Assembly: GCA_001774945.1 (NCBI GenBank)
Contig: MFBL01000046.1
Location: forward strand, 14,669 to 28,839
DNA: 14,171 nucleotides
Source: Candidatus Curtissbacteria bacterium RIFCSPHIGHO2_12_FULL_41_17
GTDB taxonomy: Bacteria; Patescibacteriota; Microgenomatia; Curtissbacterales; GWA2-41-24
Direction: 5' to 3'
The translations under genes and the position numbers were made by a program. Below the pieces are notes generated by a model. It did not search any database. It saw only the letters and a list, made by a program, of their open reading frames with translations, and had not been told where the DNA came from. Shown here one piece after another: positions 12,745 to 14,171 of this stretch (position 1 is its first letter; every line of letters begins with the position of its first letter).

Positions 12745-13488
12745 GTGGGGAGTTGGTACAGGGTTTAAGTGGCCACAGCTTATGTAAGCAGTCAGTTTTT
12801 CGAGTTCTTCCCTGACAAACTGATTAAAAACTACCTGATTTGATTTAACTCCAAAGACAAAGTAGTTGACGAGCCGGCCGTGTTGTCTTAAAAATTCCTC
12901 CTCAAATTGGCGAATATAGTGGGGAATGCGCACAAAGTGCGGACTGTGGCTAACCAAGGCCACTCGATGGCAGCGGCGGAGCGGACTGTCCACCCTAGCT
13001 AGTTCTTGGTAAAAGGAGGCGATTTGGTCTACTGTAGTGGCAATCGGGTGATTTCCGTTTGGCGATTCTACTTCGTCTAAAATTATCACCTTTTCGTATG
13101 GCAGTTTAAGAAGACCTTTGGCAAACGCTTCTTGAAAAGCACCGTTTTCTTCGGGATTGCCATTGTAAATAAAATAAGGACCGAGTCGGGTAAGCTCTTC
13201 AAGGCTTAAAGTTGAAGGAGGAATTTGTTGGTCCGATCGATTGGCGATTCTTTTGGCGGCTAGTGCGCGGTACAATCTGAGGCTGGTGTGGATGCGATCT
13301 CTGTCCATAAATATCTGCCAAGGCTGCTCACCTTTCTTGAGGGGGATAAAATAGTTGCCAGGGCCAGCGAAGACCCAGACGGCATCGATGTCATTAGGTA
13401 GTTTCGGTTGATTTTGGGCTTCAATTAAAAGTGTCCTTCTTATTGCCGAATTTAATATTTCGGGACTGATAGGTTGTGCTTCTTTCAT
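12730..13488 (-). CDS. DUF218/YdcF-like protein
   Basis: The 252-residue product follows the DUF218 (YdcF/SanA/ElyC) pattern in order: DAVWVFAGPGNYF (residues 35-47), DRDRIHTSLRLYRAL (62-76), PYFIYNGNPEENGAF (104-118), VIILDEVESPNGN (134-146), TVDQIASF (152-159) and VALVSHSPHFVRIPHYIRQF (176-195). It lacks the N-terminal membrane helix common in SanA-like members and so is probably cytoplasmic. Family members are linked to envelope or cofactor functions without a settled reaction. It shares a 93-bp divergent control region with the GlmU-like acetyltransferase, hinting at a cell-wall sugar connection. The start is ATG 13488, with a consensus promoter and no Shine-Dalgarno. Confidence 0.75.
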   Translation of the reverse strand: MKEAQPISPEILNSAIRRTLLIEAQNQPKLPNDIDAVWVFAGPGNYFIPLKKGEQPWQIFMDRDRIHTSLRLYRALAAKRIANRSDQQIPPSTLSLEELTRLGPYFIYNGNPEENGAFQEAFAKGLLKLPYEKVIILDEVESPNGNHPIATTVDQIASFYQELARVDSPLRRCHRVALVSHSPHFVRIPHYIRQFEEEFLRQHGRLVNYFVFGVKSNQVVFNQFVREELEKLTAYISCGHLNPVPTPHLTIV

Positions 13489-13508
13489 AAGCTGAGTTTT
13501 CTTTGGCG

Positions 13509-13537
13509 ATTATAAACCCCATAGTAAGGGTTGTCAA
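13509..13537 (-). promoter_or_regulatory. Consensus promoter of the DUF218-like gene
   Basis: On the minus strand TTGACA (13532-13537), a 17-nt spacer and TATAAT (13509-13514) match the sigma-70 consensus perfectly. Transcription would start near 13502, giving a leader of about 14 nt without a Shine-Dalgarno. Confidence 0.85.
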
Positions 13538-13545
13538 AAAATTTA

Positions 13546-13575
13546 GTGGCACAAGTATCTATTTTAGGCTAAAAT
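13546..13575 (+). promoter_or_regulatory. Promoter of the GlmU-like acetyltransferase gene
   Basis: GTGGCA (13546-13551), an 18-nt spacer and TAAAAT (13570-13575). The -10 ends 6 nt before ATG 13582, so the mRNA should be leaderless. It is back-to-back with the consensus minus-strand promoter, and the two -35 boxes are 8 bp apart. Confidence 0.5.
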
Positions 13576-13581
13576 ATCTCC

Positions 13582-14171
13582 ATGGCTGATAAGATTCAGA
13601 TAATCGATCCCAAAACGACTTACGTCGATGAGCAGGCAGAAATTGGCGAGGGAACGACTATTTATCCCAACACGACCATTTTGGGCAAAACGGTTATCGG
13701 AAAAAATTGTGAGATCGGGCCCAATTCAGTTATTCAGGATTCCAAGATTGCTGATGGTTGTGTCATCTTCGCTTCAGTAGTTAAGGACTCAGAAATCGCC
13801 CAAAATAGCGATGTGGGGCCATATGCCCACCTTCGAGGTCAAGTCAAAATTGCCCCAAATGTCCATGTCGGCAACTATGTGGAGATAGTCAGATCACAAA
13901 TCGGCGCAGGTACCAAAATTGGTCACGTTTCTTATCTTGGGGATGCGACTGTCGGAGCAAACGTTAACATTGGTGCTGGGACAATTACTGCCAACTTTGA
14001 CGGCAAATCAAAACACCCGACAATTATCGAAGATGAAGCTTTTATCGGCGCCAATACTGTTTTGGTGGCGCCGATTAAGGTCGGCCGTGGTGCTAAAACA
14101 GGTGCGGGAGCGGTCGTTACCGAAGATGTTCTCGAGAGAACTTTGGTTGCAGGCGTGCCAGCGAAAGAAAA
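13582..14171 (+). CDS. GlmU C-domain-like left-handed beta-helix acetyltransferase (3' partial)
   Basis: The frame is open from ATG 13582 to the window end (196 codons, no stop). The product is a hexapeptide-repeat left-handed beta helix like the acetyltransferase half of GlmU, which makes N-acetylglucosamine-1-phosphate for UDP-GlcNAc and peptidoglycan. Diagnostic blocks are GPYAHLRG (residues 79-86), VGNYVEIVRS (97-105+), KIGHVSYLGDATVG (112-125, H115 the likely catalytic base) and NIGAGTITANFDGKSKH (129-145). The lysine of the GlmU VExKK segment is replaced (VEIVR). The N-terminal pyrophosphorylase domain is absent: the protein starts at IQIIDPKTTYVDEQAEIG, equivalent to the GlmU linker. 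It is therefore a stand-alone acetyltransferase, in GlmU's role or on another nucleotide sugar. Confidence 0.85.
   Translation, partial: MADKIQIIDPKTTYVDEQAEIGEGTTIYPNTTILGKTVIGKNCEIGPNSVIQDSKIADGCVIFASVVKDSEIAQNSDVGPYAHLRGQVKIAPNVHVGNYVEIVRSQIGAGTKIGHVSYLGDATVGANVNIGAGTITANFDGKSKHPTIIEDEAFIGANTVLVAPIKVGRGAKTGAGAVVTEDVLERTLVAGVPAKE

Overview
The window looks like chromosome from a Candidate Phyla Radiation (Patescibacteria) bacterium, most likely of the Microgenomates group. This is inferred from gene content: short divergent housekeeping genes, a 44-residue 'GSFGGYYKG' basic protein, a LytR_C-domain envelope protein, a stand-alone GlmU-type acetyltransferase, and a STAND-like ATPase with a GxKRVGIS P-loop and a winged-helix tail. 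TGA ends several intact genes and does not interrupt them, so the code is standard (not the UGA=Gly code of Gracilibacteria/SR1). No tRNA, rRNA or CRISPR array was seen.

Layout. (1) 2-4162, plus strand: a tightly packed, overlapping operon of a degenerate Lgt-like membrane protein, a DksA/TraR zinc-finger protein, lspA, an RluA-family pseudouridine synthase and a KefB-type cation:proton antiporter with an RCK-N domain. The zinc finger-lspA-rluD order matches the ylyA-lspA-ylyB cluster of Bacillus. (2) 4167-5796, plus strand: a promoter, the 44-aa protein (strong Shine-Dalgarno), a LytR_C envelope protein and a small single-pass membrane protein. (3) 5793-6488, minus strand: a TPR protein with a HIRAN-like C-terminus, convergent with block 2. 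(4) 6489-7737: an AT-rich spacer with short repeats, then an unrecognised 333-aa gene. (5) 7804-8359: a YerC/TrpR-like repressor gene (minus) bracketed by two copies of a 20-bp repeat containing a perfect 14-bp palindrome; the copy at its start lies over its own promoter. (6) 8360-9431: yebC, then a small minus-strand proline-rich protein. (7) 9504-12744: a stem-loop, the ATPase/winged-helix gene, a 1.4-kb segment carrying a multi-helix-turn-helix gene between 22-bp direct repeats, a fragment of a second winged-helix gene, and an orphan 127-aa gene. (8) 12730-14171: a DUF218/YdcF-like gene (minus) divergent from a GlmU C-domain-like acetyltransferase that runs off the window.

The most unusual points are: the possible mobile unit at 10873-12304, whose gene uses AGA/AGG arginine codons where its neighbour uses CGN; the repeat-bracketed YerC-type repressor; the recurring arrangement in which a -10 box ends 7-12 nt before the start codon, predicting leaderless or near-leaderless mRNAs for most first genes; and short palindromic or AT-repeat insertions carried in frame inside conserved enzyme genes.
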